Of a stretch of DNA of 64,000 bases, positions 28,065-37,004 are shown piece by piece. Every line of letters begins with the position of its first letter. Position 1 is the first letter of the stretch. The stretch spans positions 62,001-126,000 of the forward strand of contig NZ_JAHLEC010000002.1 in NCBI RefSeq assembly GCF_018861705.1, read 5' to 3'. Source of the DNA: Clostridium psychrophilum. Its GTDB lineage: Bacteria > Bacillota > Clostridia > Clostridiales > Clostridiaceae. A model generated the notes under the pieces. That model ran no database searches and had not been told where the DNA came from. It saw only the letters and a program-made list of their open reading frames with translations. The position numbers were made by a program, and so were the translations under genes.

Positions 28065-28090
28065 AAAGGGACACCGTCTGGTATCCCTTA
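28065..28090 (-). terminator. Terminator of the DeoR-type gene
   Basis: On the minus strand AAGGGATACC and GGTGTCCCTT form a stem with a 4-base loop followed by TTTTT, 9 bases beyond the gene's stop codon. Confidence 0.78.
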
Positions 28091-28098
28091 AAACTGTA

Positions 28099-28863
28099 TT
28101 ATTTTGCAATAATTACATTTATGTTGTTTTGCTCATATTTTTTTAATATATCAATAGGTGTTTTATCGTCTGTAATTATTGTGTGTATCTTGCTTGCTTC
28201 TGCAAAACTAGATGTGGAATGTCTTTCAAATTTAGAATAATCTAACAATGCAATTGTTGAGGATGCACTTTCTACAAGTAACCTTTTTATTTCACATTCA
28301 TATATATTAAAATCTGAAAGTCCTTCATCAAGTGTAAATCCATGTGCAGAAACAAAGGCTGTATCAATATTTATTTTTGAGATTATTTCTTTTCCAAGGA
28401 TGCCTTCTATTGAACCTGAATTGCAACTCACAAGACCACCTATAAGTATTACTTTTAAATTAGGGTAATCCTTTAATGCCATTGCTGTATAAAGGCCATT
28501 AGTAACAACGGTCAAACGCTTAAACTTAATTAAGTATTTTGTAAAAAGAAGTGCAGTGGAAGATGCATCCAAGGCTATACATTGTCCCTCTTCAAGAAAA
28601 TCTGCTGCTCTCTTGCATATGATACTTTTTTCTAATTGGTTTTTACCTCGACGATATTTAAAACTTATATTTTGATCGTTATCTTCATATAAAACAGCAC
28701 CACCATGAGTTCGCCTTAATTGCTTTTTATTTTGTAGAGCACTTAAATCATTTCTTATGGTGCTTGGGGATACGGTAAAAATATTTTGAAGTTCTTCGTT
28801 GTTTAATGTTTTTTTCTCGGATAGCAGAGCTAAAATTTGTTGGCGCCGCTCGTAGGAAGTCAT
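28099..28863 (-). CDS. DeoR/GlpR-family transcriptional regulator
   Basis: A 254-residue repressor-type protein. The N-terminal helix-turn-helix (RRQQILALLSEKKTLNNEEL; VSPSTIRNDLSAL) is followed by the RRTHGGAV hinge and an effector domain of the sugar-phosphate-sensing DeoR C-terminal fold (LDASSTALLFTKYL; VVTNGLYTAMAL; SAHGFTLDEGLSD). It is transcribed away from the first RpiB/dehydrogenase pair, and an inverted repeat in the shared intergenic region is a plausible operator. A phosphorylated sugar intermediate is the likely inducer. Confidence 0.92.
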   Translation of the reverse strand: MTSYERRQQILALLSEKKTLNNEELQNIFTVSPSTIRNDLSALQNKKQLRRTHGGAVLYEDNDQNISFKYRRGKNQLEKSIICKRAADFLEEGQCIALDASSTALLFTKYLIKFKRLTVVTNGLYTAMALKDYPNLKVILIGGLVSCNSGSIEGILGKEIISKINIDTAFVSAHGFTLDEGLSDFNIYECEIKRLLVESASSTIALLDYSKFERHSTSSFAEASKIHTIITDDKTPIDILKKYEQNNINVIIAK

Positions 28864-28999
28864 AAGTTAACCTTCTTTCTATACGGATATTAATTTATCC
28901 TAATTTTAATATGATATCATATGAAATCTTAGCATAAAATTGGAAAAAGTACAATAAGCAATAATATAATTATATGAATTCAATATAAAACAATCACTT

Positions 29000-29049
29000 A
29001 TTTTACTGTTTTAAATATAATTTTTTATGAAACAGTAAAATAGTATAAT
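29000..29049 (+). promoter_or_regulatory. Candidate DeoR operator and -10 before RpiB copy 1
   Basis: Perfect inverted arms ATTTTACTGTTT (29000-29011) and AAACAGTAAAAT (29030-29041) abut TATAAT (29044-29049). The half-site AAACAGTAAAA recurs several times before the second RpiB copy. The gap 28864-29239 contains nothing else I can name. Confidence 0.62.
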
Positions 29050-29239
29050 AAAAAGGTACAAAACAATAAAAAGCAATGATATTGCAAGTAAACAAGAGGA
29101 TAATGAAATTAGATTACTGTAGACGAATAATTCAGAGTTTTCTAATAATATAAAGTTATGATAATATTTAATAAACAGAAATGATATTAGAAAACATAAA
29201 CATGTTTTATTTAAAATAGAAAAGAAGTAGGGGGATAAA

Positions 29240-29701
29240 ATGAAAATTGCTATTGGATCTGATATTGCTGCTTTTGAGCTTAAAAAGGTTTTAATGAATC
29301 ACTTGGATGAAAATGGAATTGAATATGTTGATATTGGTACAAGTACTGCAGAAGATACAACTAATTATCCTATAATTGCAGAAAAGGTTGGTAGAGCAGT
29401 TTTACATGATGGTTTTGATAGGGGAATACTTCTTTGTGGCACAGGTATTGGAATGTGCATAGCTGCAAATAAAATTCCAGGTATATATGCAGCTTTATGC
29501 AGTGATTGTTATTCGGCGCAGAGGGCAAGGAAAAGTAACAATGCTCAAATAATTACTATGGGTGCAAGAGTTGTTGGACCTGAGCTTGCTAAAACGATTT
29601 TGGATACATGGCTTGAATGTGAGTTTTCAGAAGGAAGGTCATCTAAAAACGTTTCATTAGTAAATGAAATGGATGAGAAATACAGAAAGGTAAATTTATA
29701 A
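29240..29701 (+). CDS. RpiB/LacAB-family sugar-phosphate isomerase, atypical, copy 1
   Basis: The 153-residue protein has the RpiB fold signatures, including Cys66/Thr68 in LLCGTGIGMCIAANK. Three histidines usual in ribose-5-phosphate isomerase B are replaced: position 9 (GSDIAAFELK instead of SDHAG), position 99 (ARKSNNAQ instead of REHN) and position 134 (GRSSKN instead of GRH). Position 99 is the ring-opening base, so the substrate is probably an open-chain sugar phosphate; Brucella EryI is a tetrulose-phosphate precedent. It forms a unit with the downstream dehydrogenase, duplicated at 37354. A GGGGGAT site precedes the ATG. Confidence 0.85.
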   Translation: MKIAIGSDIAAFELKKVLMNHLDENGIEYVDIGTSTAEDTTNYPIIAEKVGRAVLHDGFDRGILLCGTGIGMCIAANKIPGIYAALCSDCYSAQRARKSNNAQIITMGARVVGPELAKTILDTWLECEFSEGRSSKNVSLVNEMDEKYRKVNL

Positions 29702-29773
29702 AACACTTAATATATAAATGATTTTTATGTAAACGAAAAGCATATGCAAAATATTAGAATAGGAAGTGTTGTT

Positions 29774-31162
29774 ATGAAGTTAACAGTACAAAATGTAGGG
29801 AATCTTAAAATAAATGATTTTTTAAAAGGCACGTTAGATTGTGAGTGTGGTAAACCCCATAGCATTAGCTTAAAAAAAGTTTTGATAAAGAAAGATGCTA
29901 TTGAAAAATTACCTGAAATACTTACTGAATTAGGATATAAAAAAATATTGTTAATTGCTGACACTAACACTTATAAAGTAGCAGGCAATAAAGTAGAAGA
30001 TATTCTAGTAAAAGAAAATGTGAATTTTAAAAAGTATGTATATCATGTTGAAGACGCGGATCTAATTCCAAATGAAGAATCTATAGGAAAACTTATGATA
30101 GAAGTAGAAAAGGATACTGACATAATTGTTACAGTTGGCTCAGGAACTTTAAATGATTTAGCAAAATTCGTAAGTTATAGATTAGGAATCTCTTGTATGA
30201 TTGTAGCAACTGCACCTTCAATGGATGGATTCGCATCAGATAGCTCAGCACTAATACTCGATAATCTTAAAACCACTTGTGCTGCTAATTGCGATGTAGC
30301 TATTGTTGGAGATATTAACATATTAAAAGAGGCACCTATGGATATGATTTTAGCAGGATTTGGAGATATACTTGGAAAGTATTCAGCTCTTAATGATTGG
30401 AGAATAAGCCAAGTAATAAACGATGAATATTTGTGTGAGGTAGCATATAAAATGGCAAGCGATTCTCTTAATAAATGCATAAAAAATTCAGAGGGAATAA
30501 AAAACAGAGAGGATATAGCAATGGAAGCATTAATGGAAGCATTAATAGGAGCAGGGATTGCAATGAGTTATGTTGGAAAAACTAGACCTGCATCAGGATC
30601 AGAGCACCATTTAGCACATTATTGGGAAATGATGTTTTCATTTGATGGCAAAAAAGCATTGCTTCATGGAACAAAAGTAGGAATTGCTACAGTAATAACA
30701 GCTAAATTACGTGAGATTCTAGTAAATTCAAATATAGATTTCGAAATTGCTATTTCTAAAGCTAAGAAGTTTGACCAAGATGAATGGAAAGCAAATGTGG
30801 AAAAGCTTTTTAAGAGGGCAGCAACTGGAATTATTACTTTAAATGAAAAAGATAATTTAAATTCTATAGAAGATAAATTAAAAAGAATTGACATTATAAA
30901 AGAAAAATCAGATAAAATAATTAGCATTATTAATGGAATGCCTACAGCTAAAGAAATTGAATCAATATTAAAAACGGTAGGAGCTCCTTATAATCCAAAA
31001 CAAGTTGGAATTGATGAAAAGGATTTAGTAAATGCTGTACTTAATGCAAAAGAGATTAGGACAAGATATACAATATTAAATCTTCTATGGGATCTTGGAG
31101 TTCTAGAAGACGCTGCAAATCAGGTTAAAGATTTTGTTGGGAAAGAGAAAGTAGAGGTATAA
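29774..31162 (+). CDS. sn-Glycerol-1-phosphate dehydrogenase-like enzyme (AraM family), copy 1
   Basis: This 462-residue protein belongs to the Fe-ADH_2/AraM branch of iron-type dehydrogenases. Visible features are the cofactor motif VTVGSGTLNDLAKF, ATAPSMDGFASD, and metal ligands in SGSEHHLAHYWEMM and LLHGTKVG. It is longer than Bacillus AraM (about 394). Glycerol-1-phosphate oxidation at C2 is chemically the same as oxidising erythritol-4-phosphate or a pentitol phosphate, which fits the PTS and RpiB neighbours. ATG 29774 follows AGGAAG; an earlier in-frame ATG at 29744 lacks a site. Confidence 0.85.
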   Translation: MKLTVQNVGNLKINDFLKGTLDCECGKPHSISLKKVLIKKDAIEKLPEILTELGYKKILLIADTNTYKVAGNKVEDILVKENVNFKKYVYHVEDADLIPNEESIGKLMIEVEKDTDIIVTVGSGTLNDLAKFVSYRLGISCMIVATAPSMDGFASDSSALILDNLKTTCAANCDVAIVGDINILKEAPMDMILAGFGDILGKYSALNDWRISQVINDEYLCEVAYKMASDSLNKCIKNSEGIKNREDIAMEALMEALIGAGIAMSYVGKTRPASGSEHHLAHYWEMMFSFDGKKALLHGTKVGIATVITAKLREILVNSNIDFEIAISKAKKFDQDEWKANVEKLFKRAATGIITLNEKDNLNSIEDKLKRIDIIKEKSDKIISIINGMPTAKEIESILKTVGAPYNPKQVGIDEKDLVNAVLNAKEIRTRYTILNLLWDLGVLEDAANQVKDFVGKEKVEV

Positions 31163-31249
31163 GGCAGAGAACTTGATTCAAAAAAAAATCAAAGGATGTT
31201 TAAAAAAGTGGAATGCCTTATTTATAAGGGATACTGACTATAAAATGTG

Positions 31250-31278
31250 TTGACAATTCACACAAAAATGTGTATCAT
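31250..31278 (+). promoter_or_regulatory. Sigma-A type promoter of the sorC-PTS operon
   Basis: TTGACA (31250-31255), a 17-base spacer, TATCAT (31273-31278). The spacer holds a small palindrome ACACAAAAATGTGT. Confidence 0.8.
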
Positions 31279-31298
31279 CATAATTACATAACATTCAT

Positions 31299-31328
31299 AT
31301 CGAACATATGCAAGAAATAGAACATATG
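31299..31328 (+). promoter_or_regulatory. Candidate SorC operators
   Basis: ATCGAACATATG (31299-31310) and ATAGAACATATG (31317-31328) are direct repeats 18 bp apart between the promoter and the sorC-type gene, resembling the pair at 24201-24231. Confidence 0.6.
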
Positions 31329-31358
31329 TAAAAGTGGTATGACATTGGAGATATAATT

Positions 31359-32312
31359 ATGAAAAAAATAGTTGGTGGGAATAGGCTTTTAATAAAATGT
31401 TGTAAATTGTATTATATGCAATCCATGACACAAAATGAAATATCTAAAACGCTAGGAATATCAAGACCTACAGTTTCTAGATTACTAAAAGAAGCAATGG
31501 AAAAAGGTATTGTTAAGATAGAAATTCAGGAATCTGAACAATCAAACTATGAAGATTTAGAAAGCAGTATAGAAAAAAAATATGGACTTAAAGAAGTGTT
31601 AATTACTAATGATAACGAAGAAGGTCTTACTTCAGACTTAGGATGTATGGCTGCAAAATATCTTGAACGAATAATTAGAAACACTGATATTATTGGAGTT
31701 TCCATGGGAACAACAGTTAAAGAAATTGGTAGATTTGTAAGTAAAGGTAGTAATGTAGACGCAATGTTTGTACCATTAATTGGTGGTGTAGGTCAGATTG
31801 GTATTGATATACATCCAAATGAGGTTGCAATGAGTCTTTCGAGAGCATTCAACGGAAAATTCAAATTACTTCATGTACCTGCTATAATATCAGATACTGA
31901 TCTTATTGAGAAGCTTAAAGAAGAGAAAAGTGTTAGCGATGTATTAGAGTATATTAATAAAGTCAATATATCCATAGTTGGTATAGGAGCACCCACAGAA
32001 AAATCAACCATGATGGCTTCAGGATATTTTGACAAAGAAAAGTTGGAAAATCTTAAAAGGTTGAATGCAGTAGGAGATATATGTCTTCAGTTTTTCGATA
32101 TAAACGGAAACTCGAAGCAATTTAAGGACAATAGTAAAGTTTTTGGATCTCATTTGGAAGATATTAAAAACATTGATAGGGTTATAGGAGTTGCTGGAGG
32201 AGACGAAAAAGTAGAAGCAATTATCGGAGCTATTAATGGTAGATTTATAAATGTATTAATTACTAATTACAGTTGTGCAAAGCTTATATTCAATTATAAA
32301 GTGGGAGAGTGA
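31359..32312 (+). CDS. SorC-family sugar-responsive regulator
   Basis: The 317-residue regulator has an N-terminal helix-turn-helix (YYMQSMTQNEISKTLGISRP then TVSRLLKEAMEKG) and a C-terminal sugar-phosphate-binding domain with GVSMGTTVKEIG and VVGIGAPT-like IVGIGAPTEKS. SorC proteins respond to phosphorylated sugars and often activate their operon. It is the first gene of the PTS operon and is followed after 6 bases by gutM. GGAGAT precedes the ATG. Confidence 0.92.
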   Translation: MKKIVGGNRLLIKCCKLYYMQSMTQNEISKTLGISRPTVSRLLKEAMEKGIVKIEIQESEQSNYEDLESSIEKKYGLKEVLITNDNEEGLTSDLGCMAAKYLERIIRNTDIIGVSMGTTVKEIGRFVSKGSNVDAMFVPLIGGVGQIGIDIHPNEVAMSLSRAFNGKFKLLHVPAIISDTDLIEKLKEEKSVSDVLEYINKVNISIVGIGAPTEKSTMMASGYFDKEKLENLKRLNAVGDICLQFFDINGNSKQFKDNSKVFGSHLEDIKNIDRVIGVAGGDEKVEAIIGAINGRFINVLITNYSCAKLIFNYKVGE

Positions 32313-32318
32313 TCTACA

Positions 32319-32684
32319 GTGATAAAATTAGTGTTATTTGCATTTTGTCTTTTGATTATGCAAACTGTGTTAACTTATTTGCAAAGTGTAAATTACTACA
32401 AAAGATTAAATTTATTAAAAACAAAAGGGATTATAGGCATTGGTAATAGAAAAGGTAGGATAGCAGCTGGAAGCATCCTCATTATGGTTTCTAATAAGGA
32501 TGGAATTATTGTAGACTGCGAAGAAATGAAAGGTAGAACTGTTTTTTCAAGATTTAAGAAAGCTAACCAATATGTAGGTATGAGTGTATGTGCTCTGAAA
32601 ACGTTTCACCAAAAGAATAAAAAATATAAAAAATCTTCTATGGCAATAGCAATTCAATCTATTGAGGAGCAGCTTATTAATTAG
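32319..32684 (+). CDS. gutM: GutM-family glucitol operon activator
   Basis: This small protein (121 residues) has a single N-terminal hydrophobic segment (residues 3-20) and a basic cytoplasmic part with GIIGIGNRKGRIAAGSILIM, characteristic of GutM/SrlM. The family acts as an auxiliary activator of glucitol-type PTS genes. It starts with GTG after GGGAGAG. Confidence 0.88.
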   Translation: MIKLVLFAFCLLIMQTVLTYLQSVNYYKRLNLLKTKGIIGIGNRKGRIAAGSILIMVSNKDGIIVDCEEMKGRTVFSRFKKANQYVGMSVCALKTFHQKNKKYKKSSMAIAIQSIEEQLIN

Positions 32685-32738
32685 AAAATTTCCCTAAATA
32701 ATAGGGGGGTTAATATAAATAGAGAGAGGGGATATATA

Positions 32739-33284
32739 ATGCATCAATTAGCATTAGGCGCACAAGCATTTATTGGACTATTTCAGGCAGGAGGCAAAAC
32801 ATTCATGGGAATGGTAACAGGCATCATTCCTACTCTTATTGTTTTGATTACTGCAGTTAATGCACTAATTGCACTAATAGGAGAAGAGAAAGTAAATAAA
32901 TTTGCTCAAAAATCAACAAAATACTTTATTACTAGATATACAGTGTTTCCGATTCTAGCAATGTTTTTCTTAACAAATCCTATGGCTTATTCATTTGGTA
33001 GATTTCTAGATGAAAAGTATAAACCAGCATTTTTCGATTCATGTATTTCATTTTGTCACCCTATTACAGGATTATTTCCACATGCAAATGCAGCTGAATT
33101 ATTTGTATATATGGGAATAGCTGCAGGTATTACAAAGCTTGGATTACCTGTAGGAGACTTAGCAGTAAGATATTTTCTTGTTGGTGTTATTGTAATTTTA
33201 ATCAGAGGAATTGTAACAGAAAAAATAACATTTATGATGATAAAACAGAAACGTGCAAAAGAATCAAAGGTAGCTGAAGCATAA
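32739..33284 (+). CDS. srlA: PTS glucitol-family EIIC component (SrlA type)
   Basis: The 181-residue membrane protein (about four helices) matches the SrlA/GutA half of the glucitol PTS channel, with FLTNPMAYSFGRFLDEKYKP and the FCHPITGLFPHANAAELFVY segment. With SrlE it forms the transport channel for a polyol. Glucitol is the family name; the genes around it do not include a sorbitol-6-phosphate dehydrogenase of the usual SDR type, so another polyol is likely. Confidence 0.92.
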   Translation: MHQLALGAQAFIGLFQAGGKTFMGMVTGIIPTLIVLITAVNALIALIGEEKVNKFAQKSTKYFITRYTVFPILAMFFLTNPMAYSFGRFLDEKYKPAFFDSCISFCHPITGLFPHANAAELFVYMGIAAGITKLGLPVGDLAVRYFLVGVIVILIRGIVTEKITFMMIKQKRAKESKVAEA

Positions 33285-33311
33285 TTTAAAATAGAGGGGG
33301 GAATTAATACT

Positions 33312-34289
33312 ATGTATAAAGCTGTGAAAGTTGTAAAAGGATCATCTGGTTGGGGAGGCCCATTAATAATAAAGCCTACGGAAGAGAAACATATTATTTT
33401 AAATGTATGCGGTGGAGTAATAAGCCCAATATCAGAGAAAATTGCAGAATTAACAGGTGCTGAGATTGTAGATGGATTTAAAACGGGCGTACCAGATGAT
33501 CAGGTAATGGTTGCAGTAGTTGATTGTGGAGGAACTTGTAGATGTGGCGTATATCCTAAGAAAAGAATACCTACAATAAATTTACTCCCGTCAGGTCAGA
33601 CGGGACCTCTAGCTAAATTTATACAAGAAGATATTTATGTATCAGGTGTTAAAGAAGCTAACATTAAATTATATGATGGAGAAGTAGCTGAAGGGGAAGA
33701 GGAAACTGTCGTTGTAGAAGAAACACCTAAAGCTAAAACAAATTCAGCTCCCGTTCAGAAAGTAGGATTACTTACAAGACTAGGTAAAGGAGTAGGGGGA
33801 GTTGTAGGAATATTCTATCAGGCAGGTAGAGATACAATAGATACTGTAATAAAAAACATTCTACCATTCATGGCATTCGTAAGTTTAATAATGGGAATCA
33901 TTACAGCAACAGGAATAGGAAATGTAATTGCGAAAACGATTTCTCCATTTGCAGCCACATTACCTGGATTGCTATTAATATCAATAATATGCACAATACC
34001 AGTTCTATCACCTATACTTGGACCGGGGGCAGTAATAGCACAAATTGTTGGAGTTGTCGTTGGAACACAAATAGGACTCGGCCATATACCACCACAATTT
34101 GCACTCCCAGCATTGTTTGCAATTGATCCACAAGTTGGTTGTGATTTTATACCTGTAGGATTAAGTTTAGGAGAAGCAACACCTGAAACAATTGAAATAG
34201 GGGTACCGGCGGTACTGTTTTCTAGGGTAATAACGGGACCTATATCAGTATTAATAGCATATGCTTTTTCAGCTGGATTATTTCAATAA
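33312..34289 (+). CDS. srlE: PTS glucitol-family EIIBC component (SrlE type)
   Basis: The 325-residue protein combines an N-terminal EIIB domain with the phosphocysteine region VVDCGGTCRCGVYP, an acidic linker (about residues 118-150) and a C-terminal membrane part (ILPFMAFVSLIMGIITATGI; CTIPVLSPILGPGAVIAQ). It accepts phosphate from EIIA and passes it to the incoming polyol. GAGGGGGGAA precedes the start. Confidence 0.93.
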   Translation: MYKAVKVVKGSSGWGGPLIIKPTEEKHIILNVCGGVISPISEKIAELTGAEIVDGFKTGVPDDQVMVAVVDCGGTCRCGVYPKKRIPTINLLPSGQTGPLAKFIQEDIYVSGVKEANIKLYDGEVAEGEEETVVVEETPKAKTNSAPVQKVGLLTRLGKGVGGVVGIFYQAGRDTIDTVIKNILPFMAFVSLIMGIITATGIGNVIAKTISPFAATLPGLLLISIICTIPVLSPILGPGAVIAQIVGVVVGTQIGLGHIPPQFALPALFAIDPQVGCDFIPVGLSLGEATPETIEIGVPAVLFSRVITGPISVLIAYAFSAGLFQ

Positions 34290-34305
34290 AATTAATAAAA
34301 AAATC

Positions 34306-34345
34306 CTTACGAATTGAACATTCTCCAGAATGCTCAGTTCGTAAG
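34306..34345. other. Hairpin between srlE and srlB
   Basis: CTTACGAATTGAACATTC pairs with GAATGCTCAGTTCGTAAG around TCCA, with two internal mismatches. A run of A bases precedes it and none of T follows, so it may limit read-through only partly or protect the srlE message. Confidence 0.6.
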
Positions 34346-34491
34346 AAAATAATTAATAATCATGTATAAATAAATTAGTAATTATTTATACATTAAAATA
34401 ACCGAAGTCATTATACCATAAGATAATGAGAAATTGCAACATTACTATAGGTATAAAGTATCTACATAAAAATCGCATGGAGGTGAATACA

Positions 34492-34845
34492 TTGAAATAT
34501 AAATCAAAAGTTACAGCTTTGGGAGAAATGGTTGCTGAATTTTTAGACGATAATTTTGTTATTATTTTTAATAATAATGCTCCTAGCCAAATGGCTGAGT
34601 GTTCTGTGCTTCACACAATAGAAGAGATGAATGGGATAATTGAGATAGGCGATCAAATCACAATAGGAGAAAATGTATACTCTGTAACAGCAGTAGGAGA
34701 GGAAGCAAATAAAACATTTTTAGAGCTTGGACATTGTACACTAAGATTCACAGGAAATGATTGCGTACAATTAGGTGGAGAGGTTGAATTAAAAGGAAAT
34801 GGAACTCCTAAAATAGGAATTGGCGATATAATAATGATAGCTTAA
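34492..34845 (+). CDS. srlB: PTS glucitol-family EIIA component (SrlB type)
   Basis: The 117-residue soluble EIIA domain (Escherichia coli SrlB is 123) contains the conserved CSVLHTIEEMNGIIEIGDQI region with the probable phosphohistidine, and ELGHCTLRFTG near the C-terminus. TTG 34492 is preceded by an ideal GGAGGTGA; an upstream in-frame ATG at 34426 would give an untypical tail. It takes phosphate from HPr. Confidence 0.9.
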   Translation: MKYKSKVTALGEMVAEFLDDNFVIIFNNNAPSQMAECSVLHTIEEMNGIIEIGDQITIGENVYSVTAVGEEANKTFLELGHCTLRFTGNDCVQLGGEVELKGNGTPKIGIGDIIMIA

Positions 34846-34949
34846 ATTAGTATATACTGAGTTTAATAAAGCGAGAGTATTTTAAACAAATATTGATTAA
34901 TACGCAACTATTGTAGAGAATTTGTTAGATTGTAAAAGGAGGTAAGATT

Positions 34950-35210
34950 ATGTTCAGTCAAGACGTTCTTGTAACAAATAAAACTGGATTACATGCAAGA
35001 CCTGCATCAAATTTTGTAAAAAGATCAAGCACATTTTTATGTGATATTAGCATTAGCTTTAAAGGAAAAACAATTAATGGGAAAAGCATGGTGGGGATTC
35101 TAGCTGCTGGTATTGTTGGAGGAAGCACTATAACAATAAATGCAAATGGTAAGGATGAAAAAGAAGCAGTGCTTAATTTAGTAGAACTAGTTGAAAATAC
35201 CGTTGGATAA
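34950..35210 (+). CDS. HPr-family phosphocarrier
   Basis: The 86-residue HPr carries the active histidine in KTGLHARPAS (His15) and a regulatory-type serine in INGKSMVGIL (Ser46 region), so it could be phosphorylated by both enzyme I and HPr kinase. Its place in a substrate-specific PTS operon suggests a dedicated paralogue, though this could be the only ptsH. AAAGGAGGTAAG precedes the ATG. Confidence 0.92.
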   Translation: MFSQDVLVTNKTGLHARPASNFVKRSSTFLCDISISFKGKTINGKSMVGILAAGIVGGSTITINANGKDEKEAVLNLVELVENTVG

Positions 35211-35227
35211 TAATATTATTTAAATAC

Positions 35228-35280
35228 AATATTTTGGAGGTGCTTTTAAGGTAGTTAAAAGCACCTCCAAAATATTTTTA
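35228..35280 (+). terminator. 22-bp perfect hairpin between HPr and enzyme I genes
   Basis: Arms at 35228-35249 and 35255-35276 are perfectly complementary with a 5-base loop and run into TTTA. The left arm includes a GGAGGTG that would be sequestered. It should strongly reduce read-through from the HPr gene into the enzyme I gene. Confidence 0.8.
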
Positions 35281-35349
35281 AATTGTTTTACAATCATATG
35301 AAATCTACTTACTAATGATTAACATACTTATATTTTGGGAGGAATTAAA

Positions 35350-36966
35350 ATGATAAAAGGAATATCAGCTTCAAAAGGATACGCTATAGGACAAGCAGCA
35401 ATTAAATCAAACGAAGATATAATAATTACAGAAACGAAAATAAATGATGTAGCCGCTGAAAAAAACAAATTAAGTGTTGCAATAGAGCTCACTAGAAAAC
35501 AGTTAAATATAATTTCCCAAAAGGCGGAAAAAGAAGTTGGGAAAGATAATTCATCTATTTTTGAAAGCCATATGATGTTTTTAGATGATCCAGAATTTAC
35601 TGGCATGGCAGAGGCGAGTATTGAAAATAATATGATTAACGCTGAAAAGGCTCTTCAAGATGTAGTAAATGAGTATATGGGTATATTCGCTGCAATGGAT
35701 GATGAATATATGAGGGAAAGAGGAGCAGACGTTCGAGATGTTGGAGACAGAATACAATCAAACTTAGCAGGAAAAAGCTATGGGAAAATGGATGAAATAG
35801 GAGAAAATACTATAGTTGTTGCAAGAGATTTAACCCCATCAGATACTGCACAGTTAGACAAGAGTAAAGTAATTGCATTTTTAACTGATATTGGTGGTAG
35901 AACTTCTCACACTGCAATAATGGCTAGAACACTTGAAATCCCAGCTGTTGTTGGAATGAAGGACATTACAGCTAGAGTGAAAAACGGAGATAATGTAATA
36001 GCTGATGGTTGCGAGGGTATTGTGATATTAAACCCAGACAAAAAAACTCTTGATGAATACAAACAGAAGAAATATGAATTTGAGAAAGAAAGAGAGCTAT
36101 TAAAAAAGCTTGTTAACATAAAAACAAGAACTAAAGATGGTAAACGAATTGAAGTTGTAGGCAATATAGGAAAACCTGAGGATGTAAACAAAGTGCTTGA
36201 AAATGGAGGAGACGGGGTAGGACTTTTTAGAACCGAATTTTTATATATGGATAGAGACTCTATTCCAACTGAAGAAGAACAATTTCAAGCATATAAATAT
36301 GTTACGCAGAAGATGGGCGATAGACCAGTTGTAATAAGAACACTTGATATTGGGGGCGACAAGAAGCTGTCATACCTTCCTATGGCAGAAGAAATGAATC
36401 CTTTTCTAGGATTAAGAGCAATCAGACTTTGTCTTGGACGAATAGATATATTTAAACCTCAATTGAGGGCATTATTAAGAGCATCAGCTTATGGTAATTT
36501 GAAAATAATGTTTCCAATGATAAGTTCTCTTGATGAATTTTTAGAATCAAAGCGAATTCTTAAGGAGTGCATGCAAGAGCTTAAATCAGAGGGCAAAGCT
36601 TTCAATGAAAAGCTTGAAACTGGAATAATGGTAGAAATACCTGCAGCCGCAGTATGTGCGGATGAACTTGCAAAACATGTAGACTTTTTTAGCATTGGAA
36701 CTAATGATCTTATTCAATACACAATTGCAGCAGATAGGATGAATGAAAAAGTTGCTTATCTTTATAATCCAATGCATCCTGCAGTGCTCAAATTGATTAA
36801 GATGACAATTCAGGCTGCCCATGCAGAAGGTAAATGGTGTGGAATGTGTGGAGAAATGGCAGGAGATGAAAATGCAGTACCTACACTTTTAGAATACGGA
36901 CTTGATGAATTTTCTATGAGTGCATCTTCAATATTAAATACAAAAAAATTAATTATAAATAATTAG
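35350..36966 (+). CDS. ptsI: PTS enzyme I
   Basis: Enzyme I (538 residues) takes phosphate from phosphoenolpyruvate and hands it to HPr. The phosphohistidine is His187 in GGRTSHTAIMA; the PEP-binding barrel shows GVGLFRTEFLYMDR, RTLDIGGDKKL, FFSIGTNDLIQYT and the CGEMAGD cysteine motif. I start at ATG 35350 behind GGGAGGA; an in-frame TTG at 35335 lies within that site. Together with the preceding HPr it makes the island's PTS self-sufficient. Confidence 0.94.
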   Translation: MIKGISASKGYAIGQAAIKSNEDIIITETKINDVAAEKNKLSVAIELTRKQLNIISQKAEKEVGKDNSSIFESHMMFLDDPEFTGMAEASIENNMINAEKALQDVVNEYMGIFAAMDDEYMRERGADVRDVGDRIQSNLAGKSYGKMDEIGENTIVVARDLTPSDTAQLDKSKVIAFLTDIGGRTSHTAIMARTLEIPAVVGMKDITARVKNGDNVIADGCEGIVILNPDKKTLDEYKQKKYEFEKERELLKKLVNIKTRTKDGKRIEVVGNIGKPEDVNKVLENGGDGVGLFRTEFLYMDRDSIPTEEEQFQAYKYVTQKMGDRPVVIRTLDIGGDKKLSYLPMAEEMNPFLGLRAIRLCLGRIDIFKPQLRALLRASAYGNLKIMFPMISSLDEFLESKRILKECMQELKSEGKAFNEKLETGIMVEIPAAAVCADELAKHVDFFSIGTNDLIQYTIAADRMNEKVAYLYNPMHPAVLKLIKMTIQAAHAEGKWCGMCGEMAGDENAVPTLLEYGLDEFSMSASSILNTKKLIINN

Positions 36967-37004
36967 ATTTAAGAAAACCTATTACTATATGCATATTGTA
37001 ATAG

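Noticed and set aside
27989-28240. Plus-strand frame over the end of the DeoR-type gene
   Set aside because: It overlaps the terminator and the antisense of a well-supported gene, with no coding features of its own.
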